A stretch of 64,000 nt of DNA from Flavobacterium sp. (GTDB taxonomy: Bacteria > Bacteroidota > Bacteroidia > Flavobacteriales > Flavobacteriaceae). The translations under genes and the position numbers were made by a program. The DNA is taken from positions 1 to 64,000 of the forward strand of contig NZ_JAMWYY010000004.1 in assembly GCF_024305175.1 (NCBI RefSeq). Direction: 5' to 3'. The notes under the pieces were generated by a model. The model ran no database searches. It saw only the letters and a program-made list of their open reading frames with translations, and had not been told where the DNA came from. Positions 8,001 through 16,776 of the stretch are shown here, one piece after another; the first letter of the stretch is position 1, and every line of letters starts with the position of its first letter.

Positions 8001-9231
8001 ATTTTTCAATTCTTTTTTGAACCATGTGTGCAGTAAGCCCATGGATGAGTACCGAGAAAAATATTGTGGCTATGGTTATATCAAATAATTTTTCGGCATT
8101 TTCAAATGTTGCTGATGTTAATGCGTAAGCCAGGTAATATACAGAACCTATTCCCCTGATGCCATAAAAAGACAATACAAACTTCTGGAAGCGGTTTAGC
8201 CGCCTACCTGCGAGTGATGCATAGCCTGCAACAGGGCGCACAATAAGTATCATTATAAGCGCAACAATTATGATACTCGGGTTAAGCAATATGTAGTAAT
8301 GAGAAGCTATAAAGATACCTGTTGCTAAAAATATTAATGCCACAACCATACTTTCCAGTTCTTCATTAAAATCGTGGAGGCTGTCCATGTGCTTGTCAAA
8401 TTTTTCGAAGCGGCTAAACATGCATGCGGCTACAAATACCGCTATAAATCCGTAACCCCCTGCAATTTCTGTAAGTGCATAAGGTAATAAAGTTAATGAT
8501 AATGATAATATACCACGACTAATTTTGCTGAGCATATCATGATGGGCAATATTAAACACAATTTTAAACAGCCCCCATCCTGATAGCAATCCTATAACAA
8601 GCGCAATACCAATTTTTATAAGCACATGATGCAGCAGCCAGTCGGCAATCCAGTTTTCGTATTGTGTGCCATATTGTGCAGCCATTATAGCAAAATAGGT
8701 AAAGGGGAATGCAAGCCCGTCATTAAGCCCAGCTTCAGAGGTAAGGCCCAGTCGTATTTTGCTTGTGTCTGCCTCGCTGGGCTGCGATGTTTGCAGTTCT
8801 CCTGCCAAAACGGGGTCTGTAGGTGCTATGAGTGCGCCAAAAAGTAATGCTGTTGCGGGGGCAAGCCCAGCTATCCACCAGCCCAAATATGCCGCAGCCA
8901 CTATGGTTATGGGCATGGTAATTGCCAGCAGGCGGAAAGAGCTTTTCCAGGTTTCCCACTTAAAAGGCTCTTTAATCTTTAATCCGGCATTGGTAAGTGC
9001 TATAATAACTACAAACTCTGTTATGCGCTTAATCAGTTCCATGTGCTGCATGGGCTGAAAGAAATAATGCAACAATATAAAATAAGATGCTATACCAAAC
9101 AGCATATATACTATTGGTGCAGAAATTACCCTTTTTTGCATTATAACGGGCACAATGGCAGCCAGCAGGGCTATAATGCCTGCAGCCAGTAAAATAAGGT
9201 CGTATTGTTCCAGTTTAAAATATTCAGGCAT
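7993..9231 (-). CDS. Cation:proton antiporter, CPA1 (Na+/H+) type
   Basis: This is a polytopic inner-membrane antiporter with about 12 hydrophobic helices. It probably exchanges Na+ (or K+) for protons. Family-typical motifs are LIAPTDPVLAGELQTS and SEAGLNDGLAFPFTY, where the Asn-Asp of GLND is the ion-binding pair of CPA1 transporters. ATG at 9231 (MPEYFKL) is preferred. The longer in-frame start at 9252 would lie within the hairpin that appears to terminate the upstream gene. Its stop overlaps the flavoprotein start, pairing ion transport with a thiol/NADH flavoenzyme. There is no long cytoplasmic C-terminal regulatory domain, so this is the short form. Confidence 0.88.
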   Translation of the reverse strand: MPEYFKLEQYDLILLAAGIIALLAAIVPVIMQKRVISAPIVYMLFGIASYFILLHYFFQPMQHMELIKRITEFVVIIALTNAGLKIKEPFKWETWKSSFRLLAITMPITIVAAAYLGWWIAGLAPATALLFGALIAPTDPVLAGELQTSQPSEADTSKIRLGLTSEAGLNDGLAFPFTYFAIMAAQYGTQYENWIADWLLHHVLIKIGIALVIGLLSGWGLFKIVFNIAHHDMLSKISRGILSLSLTLLPYALTEIAGGYGFIAVFVAACMFSRFEKFDKHMDSLHDFNEELESMVVALIFLATGIFIASHYYILLNPSIIIVALIMILIVRPVAGYASLAGRRLNRFQKFVLSFYGIRGIGSVYYLAYALTSATFENAEKLFDITIATIFFSVLIHGLTAHMVQKRIEKYE

Positions 9232-9248
9232 CGTATAATATAAAATAA

Positions 9249-9266
9249 CCAAAACAGGTGTTTTGG
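9249..9266 (-). terminator. Terminator after PH-domain gene
   Basis: CCAAAACA (9249-9256) and TGTTTTGG (9259-9266) form a perfect 8-bp stem. On the minus strand a TTATTTT tract follows. It lies just after the minus-strand PH-domain gene, before the antiporter start. Confidence 0.55.
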
Positions 9267-9290
9267 CTAAGTGTTTTTGGTGTTAGTGAA

Positions 9291-9668
9291 TTAGCCTAAT
9301 ACGTACTGGCTAAGAATCTGATATACTTCGTTTATATTATTATCTTTTCCGAATTGTTTTTTTATAGGTCTGTCTTCTCCGCGTATCCATATTTTCAGCT
9401 CTGCATCCAAATCCATCAGCCCGGCACTTTCTTTAGAGAATTTGGTAATGCTGCCGTAGGGTATGGTCATATAATCGGCCTTAGAGCCAGTAATGCCCTG
9501 CTTATCTATTAGAATTAGCCTTTTGTTAGTAAATACAAACATATCTCTTATAATGCGGTAAGCCTTTTGTATAGATTCTCCCGGAACTAAAACAGATTCA
9601 AATTCTTTTTGTATCTTTTCTATAGAAACCTCTGAAGCCTGGCCTAAAATTGCATTAAAAATTCCCAT
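9291..9668 (-). CDS. Bacterial PH-domain protein (DUF1696/PH_8-like)
   Basis: This is a small cytoplasmic protein of 125 residues. Most of it resembles the bacterial pleckstrin-homology-like family once called DUF1696. Supporting patterns are FVFTNKRLILID, which is the typical strand-turn-strand with Asn-Lys-Arg, YMTIPYGSITKFS, and a C-terminal helix (INEVYQILSQYVL). There is no signal peptide or membrane segment. Members are thought to form oligomeric beta-sandwich rings, but their cellular role is unclear. It is a single-gene unit: upstream DNA (9669-9800) is AT-rich and divergent to yifB, and a hairpin follows it. I assign the family by pattern only. Confidence 0.75.
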   Translation of the reverse strand: MGIFNAILGQASEVSIEKIQKEFESVLVPGESIQKAYRIIRDMFVFTNKRLILIDKQGITGSKADYMTIPYGSITKFSKESAGLMDLDAELKIWIRGEDRPIKKQFGKDNNINEVYQILSQYVLG

Positions 9669-9800
9669 AATTATAATTTGTGTTATATGTACTAAAGTTA
9701 AAACTTAATTTGTAACGTATAAGCGGTCTCTTACTATTTTTAAGGGTAATTTATGATTTGATAAATATTTGCTTTATTTTCGGCTGTTAAAAATTACTAT

Positions 9801-11336
9801 ATGCTTATAAAAGTTTTCGGGAGTGCCGTATTTGGTGTAGAAGCCACTACAATTACAGTAGAGGTAAATATAGATAAAGGTGTTGGCTACCATCTTGTAG
9901 GGCTTCCGGATAACGCAGTTAAAGAAAGCAGCTACCGCATTGCAGCCGCACTAAAAAATAACGGCTACCAGCTACCCGGAAAGAAAATAACCATTAACAT
10001 GGCGCCTGCCGATTTGCGAAAGGAAGGCTCGTCCTATGACCTTACGCTTGCCATTGGCATACTGGCAGCAAGCGGGCAGATTAATGCAGATGAAGTTGGC
10101 AAGTATATTATTATGGGAGAGCTATCGCTCGACGGAAGCCTGCAACCCATTAAAGGCGTACTGCCCATAGCCATTAAGGCAAAGGAAGAAGGCTTTAAAG
10201 GTTTTTTCCTGCCAAAGCAAAATGTAAATGAGGCCGCCATAGTAGCAGGGCTTGATGTGTATGGTATAGAGAATGTGACAGAGGTAATCGACTTTTTTGA
10301 AGGCAAAGGTTCGCTATCGCCTACAGTAATAAATACACGCGAAGAATTTTATAAAACCCTTGATTTCCCTGAGTTTGATTTTAGTGATGTGAAGGGACAG
10401 GAAAGTATTAAACGCTGTATGGAAATTGCCGCCGCAGGCGGGCATAATATCATATTGATTGGGCCTCCCGGCGCCGGTAAAACCATGATAGCCAAAAGGC
10501 TGCCCAGCATACTGCCACCCATGACGCTTAAAGAAGCGCTGGAAACAACAAAAATACACAGCGTGGCAGGCAAAATAAAAAATGTTGGCTTGCTAAACCA
10601 ACGCCCTTTCCGCAACCCGCATCATACTGCAAGTTCTGTAAGCCTTGTTGGAGGGGGGAGTTTCCCACAGCCGGGTGAAATTTCGCTGGCGCATAACGGC
10701 GTTCTTTTTCTTGATGAGCTGCCGGAGTTTAAACGCGAAGTGCTTGAGGTAATGCGACAACCTTTGGAAGACAGGGAGGTAACTATAAGCCGTGCTAAAT
10801 TCACCATTACTTATCCATCTTCTTTTATGCTTGTGGCAAGTATGAACCCCAGCCCCGGCGGCTATTTTAATGACCCTGATGCACCCGTTAGCTCTTCTCC
10901 CCACGAAATGCAACGCTATCTCAGCAAAATATCGGGTCCGTTGCTCGACAGGATAGATATACATATAGAAGTAACCCCTGTCCCTTTCGAAAAGCTAAGT
11001 GATACCCGTAAATCGGAGAGCAGTGTGGAAATAAGAAAGCGTGTTACTAAGGCACGCGAAATACAAACGCAGCGTTTTGCAGAATCTGACACGGTGCATT
11101 ACAATGCACAGATGAGCACAAGGCAAATAAGGGACTACTGCAAACTTGACAGCACCTCTTTACAATTGCTGAAAACTGCTATGGAAAGGCTTAACCTTTC
11201 CGCCCGGGCTTATGACAGGATTTTAAAAGTGAGCCGTACTATAGCCGACCTTGATAATGCGGCAGACATTGAGCCGCAGCATATTAGCGAAGCGATACAG
11301 TACAGAAGCCTTGACAGAGAAGGCTGGTTAGGTTAA
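9801..11336 (+). CDS. comM: YifB/ComM family Mg-chelatase-like AAA+ ATPase
   Basis: ComM (YifB) is a hexameric AAA+ helicase that promotes branch migration during recombination of incoming DNA in naturally transformable bacteria; the family is widespread. The N-terminal ChlI-like domain (residues 1-170) begins [15 protein letters not shown], a family signature. Walker A GPPGAGKT is near residue 221, Walker [11 protein letters not shown] near 305, and [10 protein letters not shown] is the expected Mg-chelatase motif. The C-terminal domain ([19 protein letters not shown]) is intact. The length of 511 residues is standard. It is transcribed away from the PH-domain gene and followed after 60 bases by a small unknown gene. 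Whether this organism is transformable is not shown here. Confidence 0.93.
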   Translation: MLIKVFGSAVFGVEATTITVEVNIDKGVGYHLVGLPDNAVKESSYRIAAALKNNGYQLPGKKITINMAPADLRKEGSSYDLTLAIGILAASGQINADEVGKYIIMGELSLDGSLQPIKGVLPIAIKAKEEGFKGFFLPKQNVNEAAIVAGLDVYGIENVTEVIDFFEGKGSLSPTVINTREEFYKTLDFPEFDFSDVKGQESIKRCMEIAAAGGHNIILIGPPGAGKTMIAKRLPSILPPMTLKEALETTKIHSVAGKIKNVGLLNQRPFRNPHHTASSVSLVGGGSFPQPGEISLAHNGVLFLDELPEFKREVLEVMRQPLEDREVTISRAKFTITYPSSFMLVASMNPSPGGYFNDPDAPVSSSPHEMQRYLSKISGPLLDRIDIHIEVTPVPFEKLSDTRKSESSVEIRKRVTKAREIQTQRFAESDTVHYNAQMSTRQIRDYCKLDSTSLQLLKTAMERLNLSARAYDRILKVSRTIADLDNAADIEPQHISEAIQYRSLDREGWLG

Positions 11337-11396
11337 TTTATATTTTATTTCTGAAAATTATACTCTAAAGGTTTTACCTTTATTAAAAACCATTTT

Positions 11397-11627
11397 ATGT
11401 TTAAGCAGGAACTACAGGATTTATTTACAAATATGCCCCAACAGGTACAGGAAAAACTAAAGCCCATAACCGAAAACCTTTTAGAAAGGGCAGGGGAGGT
11501 AGATGCGTTTGCCGCTGATGACCCCGACTATTATGAAAATGAAAAAGAGCTCATTATGAAAGAGGTGCGCAAAGTAAAATATATTAACGACCAGTGGCAG
11601 ATTATGAATTCTGGCAGGAATAATTGA
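11397..11627 (+). CDS. Small hypothetical protein
   Basis: A 76-residue soluble, highly charged protein with predicted helices (QELQDLF, MPQQVQEKLKPITENLLERA) and an acidic middle (DADDPDYYENEKE). It starts 60 bases after yifB on the same strand and is probably co-transcribed. There is no recognisable domain, signal or metal motif. Codon use resembles its neighbours. Coding status rests on composition, spacing and lack of a competing frame. Function is unknown. Confidence 0.65.
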   Translation: MFKQELQDLFTNMPQQVQEKLKPITENLLERAGEVDAFAADDPDYYENEKELIMKEVRKVKYINDQWQIMNSGRNN

Positions 11628-11634
11628 GCTGATA

Positions 11635-12018
11635 TTATAATACTAAATCCTCAAACAGTTTTTGTGCCTTGCTTTCTAAATCTGTGCAAAACCCGGGGTG
11701 CGGGCGTGATGTTTGTATAACCGAGCTCCTTACAGCCGTTAGCCACCTGAAACGCTCTGCTGCATCAAGCTTTGCAATTGGGCCGCCGTCTTTTGCGCCA
11801 TTACCTACTTTTTTAAATGCCTCAAGGTTTAATTTTATCTGGTTTATGTCCAGTTCAGGGTTAAGCATTAATAGCTTTGCTTCATCAACGGTATAGAGTA
11901 CTTTTACAAAATTTTGTCGTTTGCAAAACAGTATAACACCTGCATTAACAAACTCTTCGCGCTCTACCCGGGGTACAATCCTGATTACGGCATACTCATA
12001 TAAGTGTTTGTCTTGCAT
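11635..12018 (-). CDS. DUF3037 family protein
   Basis: A 127-residue soluble protein matching the DUF3037 pattern: an N-terminal YEYAVIRIVPRVEREEFVNAGVILFC, then a helical region, and FRWLTAVRSSVIQTSRPHPG near the C-terminus. No biochemical function is established for the family. Its start overlaps the end of the HipA-like kinase gene by 23 bases, so the two are almost certainly translated together. DUF3037 and stand-alone HipA-like kinases commonly occur as such a pair, from general knowledge. It may act as partner or substrate of the kinase, which is inference. Confidence 0.8.
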   Translation of the reverse strand: MQDKHLYEYAVIRIVPRVEREEFVNAGVILFCKRQNFVKVLYTVDEAKLLMLNPELDINQIKLNLEAFKKVGNGAKDGGPIAKLDAAERFRWLTAVRSSVIQTSRPHPGFCTDLESKAQKLFEDLVL

Positions 12019-12790
12019 CTTCAGCTTCTTTTATAAATATATCGGCATTTTCTAAGCGTGTCACTAAAAAAGTAAGGTAAACTTTCCTTATTTCTTCTGC
12101 GTTAAGTTCGTTTTCTTCCCATTGCAGCCATTCATCAGGTATAAGGTTTACAATGTCCTGTAAAACTTCTGTGGTAAGCAACTGCCTGCATTGTGCATCA
12201 GCCTGTGCTAATTCAGATGCCTGTGGAAGCAGTACATGGTCTTTTATAAGCGCAAATTTGCTTTTGGCATGGCCTTCAGGGTCAGAAAATGAATGATGGA
12301 AGTATAAGCTTGCCCCGTGGTCTATCAGCCATAGCTCTTTGTGCCATATAAGCATGTTGGTATTCCTGAAGGTACGGTCAACATTGGTTATATATGCATC
12401 CAGCCATACAATTTTAGATGCCATATCAGCAGGTACGCTTGTTACTACAGGGTCAAAATTTATGGCTCCTGAAAGATAGTGCAGTGCAAGGTTAAGCCCC
12501 CTGCTGCCCTGTAACAAATCCTGTATTTCCTCATCAGCCTCTGTACGCCCAAATGCTTCGTCGAGCTCGGCAAACACAAGCTCCGGCACTTTTAAACCAA
12601 GAACACGTGCTATCTCACCGCCAATCAGTTCAGCAATAAGTGCTTTGGGCCCGTGCCCTGCACCCTTAAACTTCAGTACGTAGTTAAAATTATCATCTGC
12701 CTCTGCAATAGCAGGCAAAGAGCCGCCTTCCCGTAGGGGTGTCACATAGCGGGTTACATTAACAGTACGCAATTTTATATTTTCCGGCAT
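11996..12790 (-). CDS. Stand-alone HipA-like kinase-domain protein
   Basis: 264 residues resembling only the kinase-like portion of HipA, without the N-subdomain-1 of classical HipA toxins. The nucleotide-binding lobe is suggested by NYVLKFKGAGHG (a Lys in an ATP-site strand) and GGEIARVLGLKVPELVFAEL. The catalytic loop is seen in NVDRTFRNTNML, with Asp and Asn spaced as in HipA-type kinases. The metal Asp is in WLIDHGASLYFH. It is the first gene of a two-gene minus-strand unit overlapping the DUF3037 gene. No HipB-like antitoxin is nearby, so calling it a toxin is unsupported. It could phosphorylate a translation factor or be a regulatory kinase. Confidence 0.75.
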   Translation of the reverse strand: MPENIKLRTVNVTRYVTPLREGGSLPAIAEADDNFNYVLKFKGAGHGPKALIAELIGGEIARVLGLKVPELVFAELDEAFGRTEADEEIQDLLQGSRGLNLALHYLSGAINFDPVVTSVPADMASKIVWLDAYITNVDRTFRNTNMLIWHKELWLIDHGASLYFHHSFSDPEGHAKSKFALIKDHVLLPQASELAQADAQCRQLLTTEVLQDIVNLIPDEWLQWEENELNAEEIRKVYLTFLVTRLENADIFIKEAEDARQTLI

Positions 12791-12889
12791 AAGCTAACTG
12801 GCTTTATCAAGTAAAAGTAATAATATTTGGCAAAACATTATTATCTGTAAAACTACATGTTTTGTAACTTTAAATGAAACAGATGTAAC

Positions 12890-13399
12890 ATGAGATATTT
12901 TTTTTCTGCTTTGGTTTTCTCTGCTTTTGCATGCAATAATAATGAACCCGTAAAAGAATACATACCTCCTGTTGAAGTTCAGGATGTTAATCACGAGGAG
13001 GAACTTAGGCAATCCATAATTTCATTTGCTAAAGAACATTTGGGCACAAAATATTGTTATGCAGGCAGTACCCCTCAACAGGGTTTTGATTGCTCCGGCT
13101 TTGTCTATTATGTTTATAAACATTTTGGTATAGAATTGCCGAGAAGCTCTTCCGGGTTTAAAAACTTTGGAGAACAGGTTAAGCCTGAAGATTTCAGGGT
13201 AGGGGACATATTGGTTTTTTATGGCTACCGTGATTCCGACTCTATAGGCCATGTAGGTATTATTTGTGAAGCTAACGGTATGAATTCGAAGTTCATTCAT
13301 GCATCTTCAGGGAGCGAATATGCTGTAACGATCAGTGAATTAGCGTCTGAAATGTACACCCGCAGGTTTTATAAAGCCGTGAACGTACTTGATGATTAA
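12890..13399 (+). CDS. NlpC/P60 (C40) cysteine peptidase lipoprotein
   Basis: A cell-wall endopeptidase that probably cuts peptide stems of peptidoglycan. The N-terminus has a short hydrophobic signal ending in SAFAC, with Cys15 as likely lipidation site, followed by NNNEP. The C40 catalytic set is present: C68 in FDCSGFVYYVY, H121 in GHVGII, and a polar third residue in FIHASSG near 136. The length of 169 residues fits one catalytic domain and no SH3 domain. It stands alone, divergent from the kinase gene, and shares a bidirectional terminator with the convergent L,D-transpeptidase, another peptidoglycan enzyme. Confidence 0.88.
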   Translation: MRYFFSALVFSAFACNNNEPVKEYIPPVEVQDVNHEEELRQSIISFAKEHLGTKYCYAGSTPQQGFDCSGFVYYVYKHFGIELPRSSSGFKNFGEQVKPEDFRVGDILVFYGYRDSDSIGHVGIICEANGMNSKFIHASSGSEYAVTISELASEMYTRRFYKAVNVLDD

Positions 13400-13405
13400 A
13401 AAAAG

Positions 13406-13426
13406 AGTCCGCTTTTAAAGCGGACT
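13406..13426. terminator. Bidirectional terminator
   Basis: AGTCCGCTTT and AAAGCGGACT form a perfect 10-bp stem with a one-base centre, preceded by an A run and followed by TTTCTATTT. It separates the convergent NlpC/P60 and L,D-transpeptidase genes. Confidence 0.88.
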
Positions 13427-13432
13427 TTCTAT

Positions 13433-15019
13433 TTATGACCTGTACAGCAGTTGCGCAAGCCTGTTATCTCGTTTATAGACATCATCATAAAATGCAACAT
13501 TTCCATCTTCATCTGCCCATGCAGTAAAGTAGGCAATATAAACAGGAATCTTATTTTTAATGCTGAAGGTGTTTTCTTTTTCGGCATGCATGGCTTTATC
13601 AACCTTGCTTTCTGTCCAGTCACCATGCTTTTTTGTTATCAGTACAGCAAGTTCTTTTGCTTTCTCTACACGAACACAACCATGGCTAAAAGCTCTTTCT
13701 TCTTTATTGAAAAGGCTTTTGGCAGGAGTGTCATGCAGGTAAATATTATTAGAGTTCGGGAACATAAACTTAACCAGCCCCAAAGAGTTGTTGCCGCCCG
13801 GTTTTTGCCTTACGCGGTCATCTACCCATTCCATATTGTGCTTGGCAAGGTAATTAGGGTCGCGTTCTATGCCGGGTTTTATTTCATTTTCAAGTATACT
13901 GTTAGGCACATTCCAGTACGGGCTAAAGGCAATGTAGCTCATCTGCCCGCTAAAAACAACCGTTTTATTCAGCTCTTTACCTACAACTACTTTACTCACC
14001 AAAGCCGGCTCACCATCCTGATAATAATGCAGCCTGTATGAGGGTATGTTTACAGCAATATACTCTTTGGCAGTATTCAGTTTTGGGGTTATCCACCTGC
14101 ATCGTTCCATATTTACAGATATGGTTTTTATTCTTTCAGATACCGGCACATTAAGCTCTTTTACAAGCCCCGGTGTTATGAGGCTGTCAACTTCCCTGTT
14201 ATGCCTTTTATCATATGCATTTACAGCTTCAACCAAGTCGCTGTCAAAAACGTTTTTGCCATTGTTGTTTTTCAGGTATCCCTCTTTGTAAAGCCTTTCG
14301 CGCACCTGTGCCACCGCAGCAGCAGAATCGCCGGGTTTTAAAGATTTTACGCCTTTATCAAGTGTTATAGTTCCCCATCCGCCATTTTTTTCAATCTCGC
14401 GGTATTTCTTTAATCCTTTTTTCAGGTTATAGTATTGTGTGAAAAACTCTTTTTTGTCTTTTACAATAAGCTGTGGGTCGCGCATAAGTGTATCAAGATA
14501 TGCTACATAAGATGTTTTTTCGCGCGGCAGGTACCAGCCGGTTTCACGGCTTGCCTGCTTGTCCAGCCCTTCATATACTTTTTTGGTATAGTAAAAATAC
14601 ATAGAGCTGATAAGTAGTTCAGCATTCAGGTTTGGGTCTTTTTTGGTATCACCATAAAAAAGGTTGCTCAAATCATTCCTGTAGGGCAGTTTTCTCTCCA
14701 GCCCTTCCTCGTCAAGCTGATTAGTCTGGTTATACAAAACCTGTGCAAATTCAATTATACCGCCTTTGTCATACCAAATGTAATGGTTGTGCTTGCTGTA
14801 AAGTTCTTTAATATCGCCTCTGAATTCTTTATAATCAGGGTATTTATCAAAAAAAGCTTCAAAGCGGGTTGTGTCTATTGGTATGGTATTTTCTTCATCA
14901 TGCACCTCTATACCCGAAAGGTCTTCATTACCTTCATCATCTTTGTTTTTCTTGCAGGAATACAGCATAAAAACACTGCCCAAAATAACAATAAGGGCAT
15001 TTAATCTCAATCTCTTCAT
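13433..15019 (-). CDS. L,D-transpeptidase lipoprotein (YcbB/LdtD-like)
   Basis: A peptidoglycan 3-3 cross-linking or anchoring enzyme. A lipoprotein signal ends in FMLYSC and is followed by KKNKDDEGNED; the acidic stretch after the Cys resembles signals for surface export in Flavobacteria. A large N-terminal scaffold domain leads to a peptidoglycan-binding repeat (about residues 225-290, LKPGDSAAAVAQVRERLYKEG). The catalytic YkuD domain follows, with the active-site Cys448 in SHGCVRVEKA. The 528 residues and domain order match the YcbB-type family. It is transcribed alone, divergent from the persulfide dioxygenase across a 249-base region with two palindromes. Confidence 0.9.
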   Translation of the reverse strand: MKRLRLNALIVILGSVFMLYSCKKNKDDEGNEDLSGIEVHDEENTIPIDTTRFEAFFDKYPDYKEFRGDIKELYSKHNHYIWYDKGGIIEFAQVLYNQTNQLDEEGLERKLPYRNDLSNLFYGDTKKDPNLNAELLISSMYFYYTKKVYEGLDKQASRETGWYLPREKTSYVAYLDTLMRDPQLIVKDKKEFFTQYYNLKKGLKKYREIEKNGGWGTITLDKGVKSLKPGDSAAAVAQVRERLYKEGYLKNNNGKNVFDSDLVEAVNAYDKRHNREVDSLITPGLVKELNVPVSERIKTISVNMERCRWITPKLNTAKEYIAVNIPSYRLHYYQDGEPALVSKVVVGKELNKTVVFSGQMSYIAFSPYWNVPNSILENEIKPGIERDPNYLAKHNMEWVDDRVRQKPGGNNSLGLVKFMFPNSNNIYLHDTPAKSLFNKEERAFSHGCVRVEKAKELAVLITKKHGDWTESKVDKAMHAEKENTFSIKNKIPVYIAYFTAWADEDGNVAFYDDVYKRDNRLAQLLYRS

Positions 15020-15135
15020 AGTTCTTTTATTGTTTTATTAAATTTACGGAAATTTAAAAATGTACTATTATTTTTAATAAAAGTTTAGCTGATTACCCTA
15101 TAAGCTCCGTCAAAATAATAGTCCATTTTTTTCTG

Positions 15136-15157
15136 TTTCATGATAAATATCATGAAA
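15136..15157. promoter_or_regulatory. 22-bp palindrome, candidate operator
   Basis: TTTCATGATA and TATCATGAAA are perfect 10-bp inverted half-sites around AA. No T run follows, so this is not a terminator. It lies between the divergent L,D-transpeptidase and persulfide dioxygenase genes, which suits a dimeric repressor or activator. The regulator is unknown. Confidence 0.5.
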
Positions 15158-15198
15158 TATATACGATTCAATCTTTTATTTTACAGCATATTACAAGT

Positions 15199-15212
15199 GT
15201 AACAATTGTTAC
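15199..15212. promoter_or_regulatory. 14-bp palindrome GTAACAATTGTTAC, candidate operator
   Basis: A perfect palindrome 57 bases upstream of the persulfide dioxygenase-rhodanese start. The TAAC-N4-GTTA form resembles sites bound by Crp/Fnr-type dimers, but this is resemblance only. It could control the sulfur gene, the divergent transpeptidase, or both. Confidence 0.45.
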
Positions 15213-15268
15213 TGTACAAAAGTTATGCTGCAATTACTTTTACACCATAAACCAAAATATATTGTATC

Positions 15269-16681
15269 ATGAAGATTGAACAGATTTATACCGGCTGCCT
15301 TGCACATGCAGCATATTATATTGAAAGTAAAGGTGAAGCAGCAATTTTTGACCCGCTTCGTGAAGTTAACGCTTATATTGGCAGGGCGGCTAAAGACGGT
15401 GCCAGGATAAAATATGTTTTTGAAACACACTTTCATGCCGATTTTGTGAGCGGGCATCTTGACCTTAGAAATAAAACAGGTGCCAAGATTGTATTCGGTC
15501 CTACGGCAATGCCTAATTATGATGCTATAATTGCTGAAGACGGACAGGTTTTTAAAGTAGGGGATTGCTCCGTTAAAGTTTTGCATACACCCGGGCATAC
15601 TATGGAGAGTACTACCTATTTGCTGATAGATGAGAACGGGACTAAACATGGCATTATAACTGGAGATACTTTATTTATAGGCGATGTAGGCCGCCCCGAC
15701 CTTGCCCAGCATGTGGTTACTACCCTTACAGAAGATAAGCTTGCAAGGCTGTTATATAAATCGTTACGTGAGAAGATCATGCCACTGCCTGACAACCTTA
15801 TAGTTTACCCTAATCATGGTGCAGGCAGTGCCTGTGGTAAAATGATGAGTAAGGACACTACCGACACGCTTGGTAACCAAAAGCGTAGCAACTATGCTTT
15901 AAGGCCGGATATGACCGAGGATGAATTTGTAAAAGAGTTGCTTACAGGGTTAACTACCCCTCCCGGATATTTCCCTAATAATGTACTGATGAACATCAGG
16001 GGTTATACCAGCCTTGATGATGTTATGAGTAATGCTAAAAAGCCTCTTTTACCTGATGAGTTTGAAATGGTGGCTAATGCAACCCGGGCCCTTGTGCTTG
16101 ATACACGCAGCGCAGAAGATTTTTCTAAAGGATTTATTCCTAACAGTATTAATATAGGGCTAGACGGAAACTTTGCCATGTGGGTAGGTGAAATGATAAA
16201 AGATATTAAGCAGGAAATCTTACTTGTAACCAATCCTGGAGATGAAGAGCAGGCGCTTATAAGGCTGTCGAGGGTAGGGTATGATAATACCATTGGTTAC
16301 CTGAAGGGAGGTTTTGAAACGTGGAAAAATTTTGGCAAGGAAACAGAAACGGTGAACAGGATAGATGCCGCTGAATTTTCTAAATTGTACAATCAGCACC
16401 TGCTGGTATGTGATGTACGAAAGAAAAGCGAATATGACTCCGAGCATGTTATTGGTGCGAAAAATGTTCCGTTAAACGAAATTTACAGCCACTTAGCCGA
16501 AATACCAAAAGATAAGCCTGTAATATTGCACTGTGCAGGTGGTTACCGCAGCATGATTGCAGCATCAATACTAAAACAGCTTGGCTATGAAAATATAACA
16601 GATGTACGTGGCGGATTTACGGAGATAGCCCTTACTGCTGTCCCTAAAACAGAATATGTTTGCCCTACCACACTGTTATGA
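15269..16681 (+). CDS. Persulfide dioxygenase-rhodanese fusion (CstB-like)
   Basis: A sulfide-detoxifying fusion. The N-terminal metallo-beta-lactamase domain (residues 1-250) oxidises persulfide to sulfite, and rhodanese domains move sulfane sulfur. The metal motif is H54-F-H56-A-D58-F, followed by HTPGHTMESTTYL, GDTLFIGDVGRPDL and YPNHGAGSACG. The position after the Asp is Phe rather than the second His of dinuclear enzymes, as expected for the mononuclear-iron persulfide dioxygenases. The first rhodanese domain (about 265-360) has no catalytic Cys (LLVTNPGDEE), while the second has C422 in LHCAGGYRSM. A thioredoxin gene follows. Two palindromes upstream suggest sulfur- or redox-dependent control. 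A glyoxalase II role is less likely. Confidence 0.88.
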   Translation: MKIEQIYTGCLAHAAYYIESKGEAAIFDPLREVNAYIGRAAKDGARIKYVFETHFHADFVSGHLDLRNKTGAKIVFGPTAMPNYDAIIAEDGQVFKVGDCSVKVLHTPGHTMESTTYLLIDENGTKHGIITGDTLFIGDVGRPDLAQHVVTTLTEDKLARLLYKSLREKIMPLPDNLIVYPNHGAGSACGKMMSKDTTDTLGNQKRSNYALRPDMTEDEFVKELLTGLTTPPGYFPNNVLMNIRGYTSLDDVMSNAKKPLLPDEFEMVANATRALVLDTRSAEDFSKGFIPNSINIGLDGNFAMWVGEMIKDIKQEILLVTNPGDEEQALIRLSRVGYDNTIGYLKGGFETWKNFGKETETVNRIDAAEFSKLYNQHLLVCDVRKKSEYDSEHVIGAKNVPLNEIYSHLAEIPKDKPVILHCAGGYRSMIAASILKQLGYENITDVRGGFTEIALTAVPKTEYVCPTTLL

Positions 16682-16708
16682 TGTGATTATCAATTTGATT
16701 TTTGGGAG

Positions 16709-16740
16709 AGTCCTTTACCTTGGCAGGTAAGGGGCTTTTT
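16709..16740 (+). terminator. Terminator after persulfide dioxygenase gene
   Basis: AGTCCTTTACCT (16709-16720) pairs with AGGTAAGGGGCT (16725-16736), including G-U pairs, and is followed by a T run. It separates the gene from the downstream thioredoxin. Confidence 0.75.
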
Positions 16741-16776
16741 ATTAAATTTGGAATAGCTGACTAAAATAAAGATGAT

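Noticed and set aside
13451..14041. 196-codon plus-strand frame opposite the L,D-transpeptidase
   Set aside because: The transpeptidase frame carries the catalytic SHGCVRV motif; the opposite frame has Phe/Ile/Tyr-rich shadow composition.
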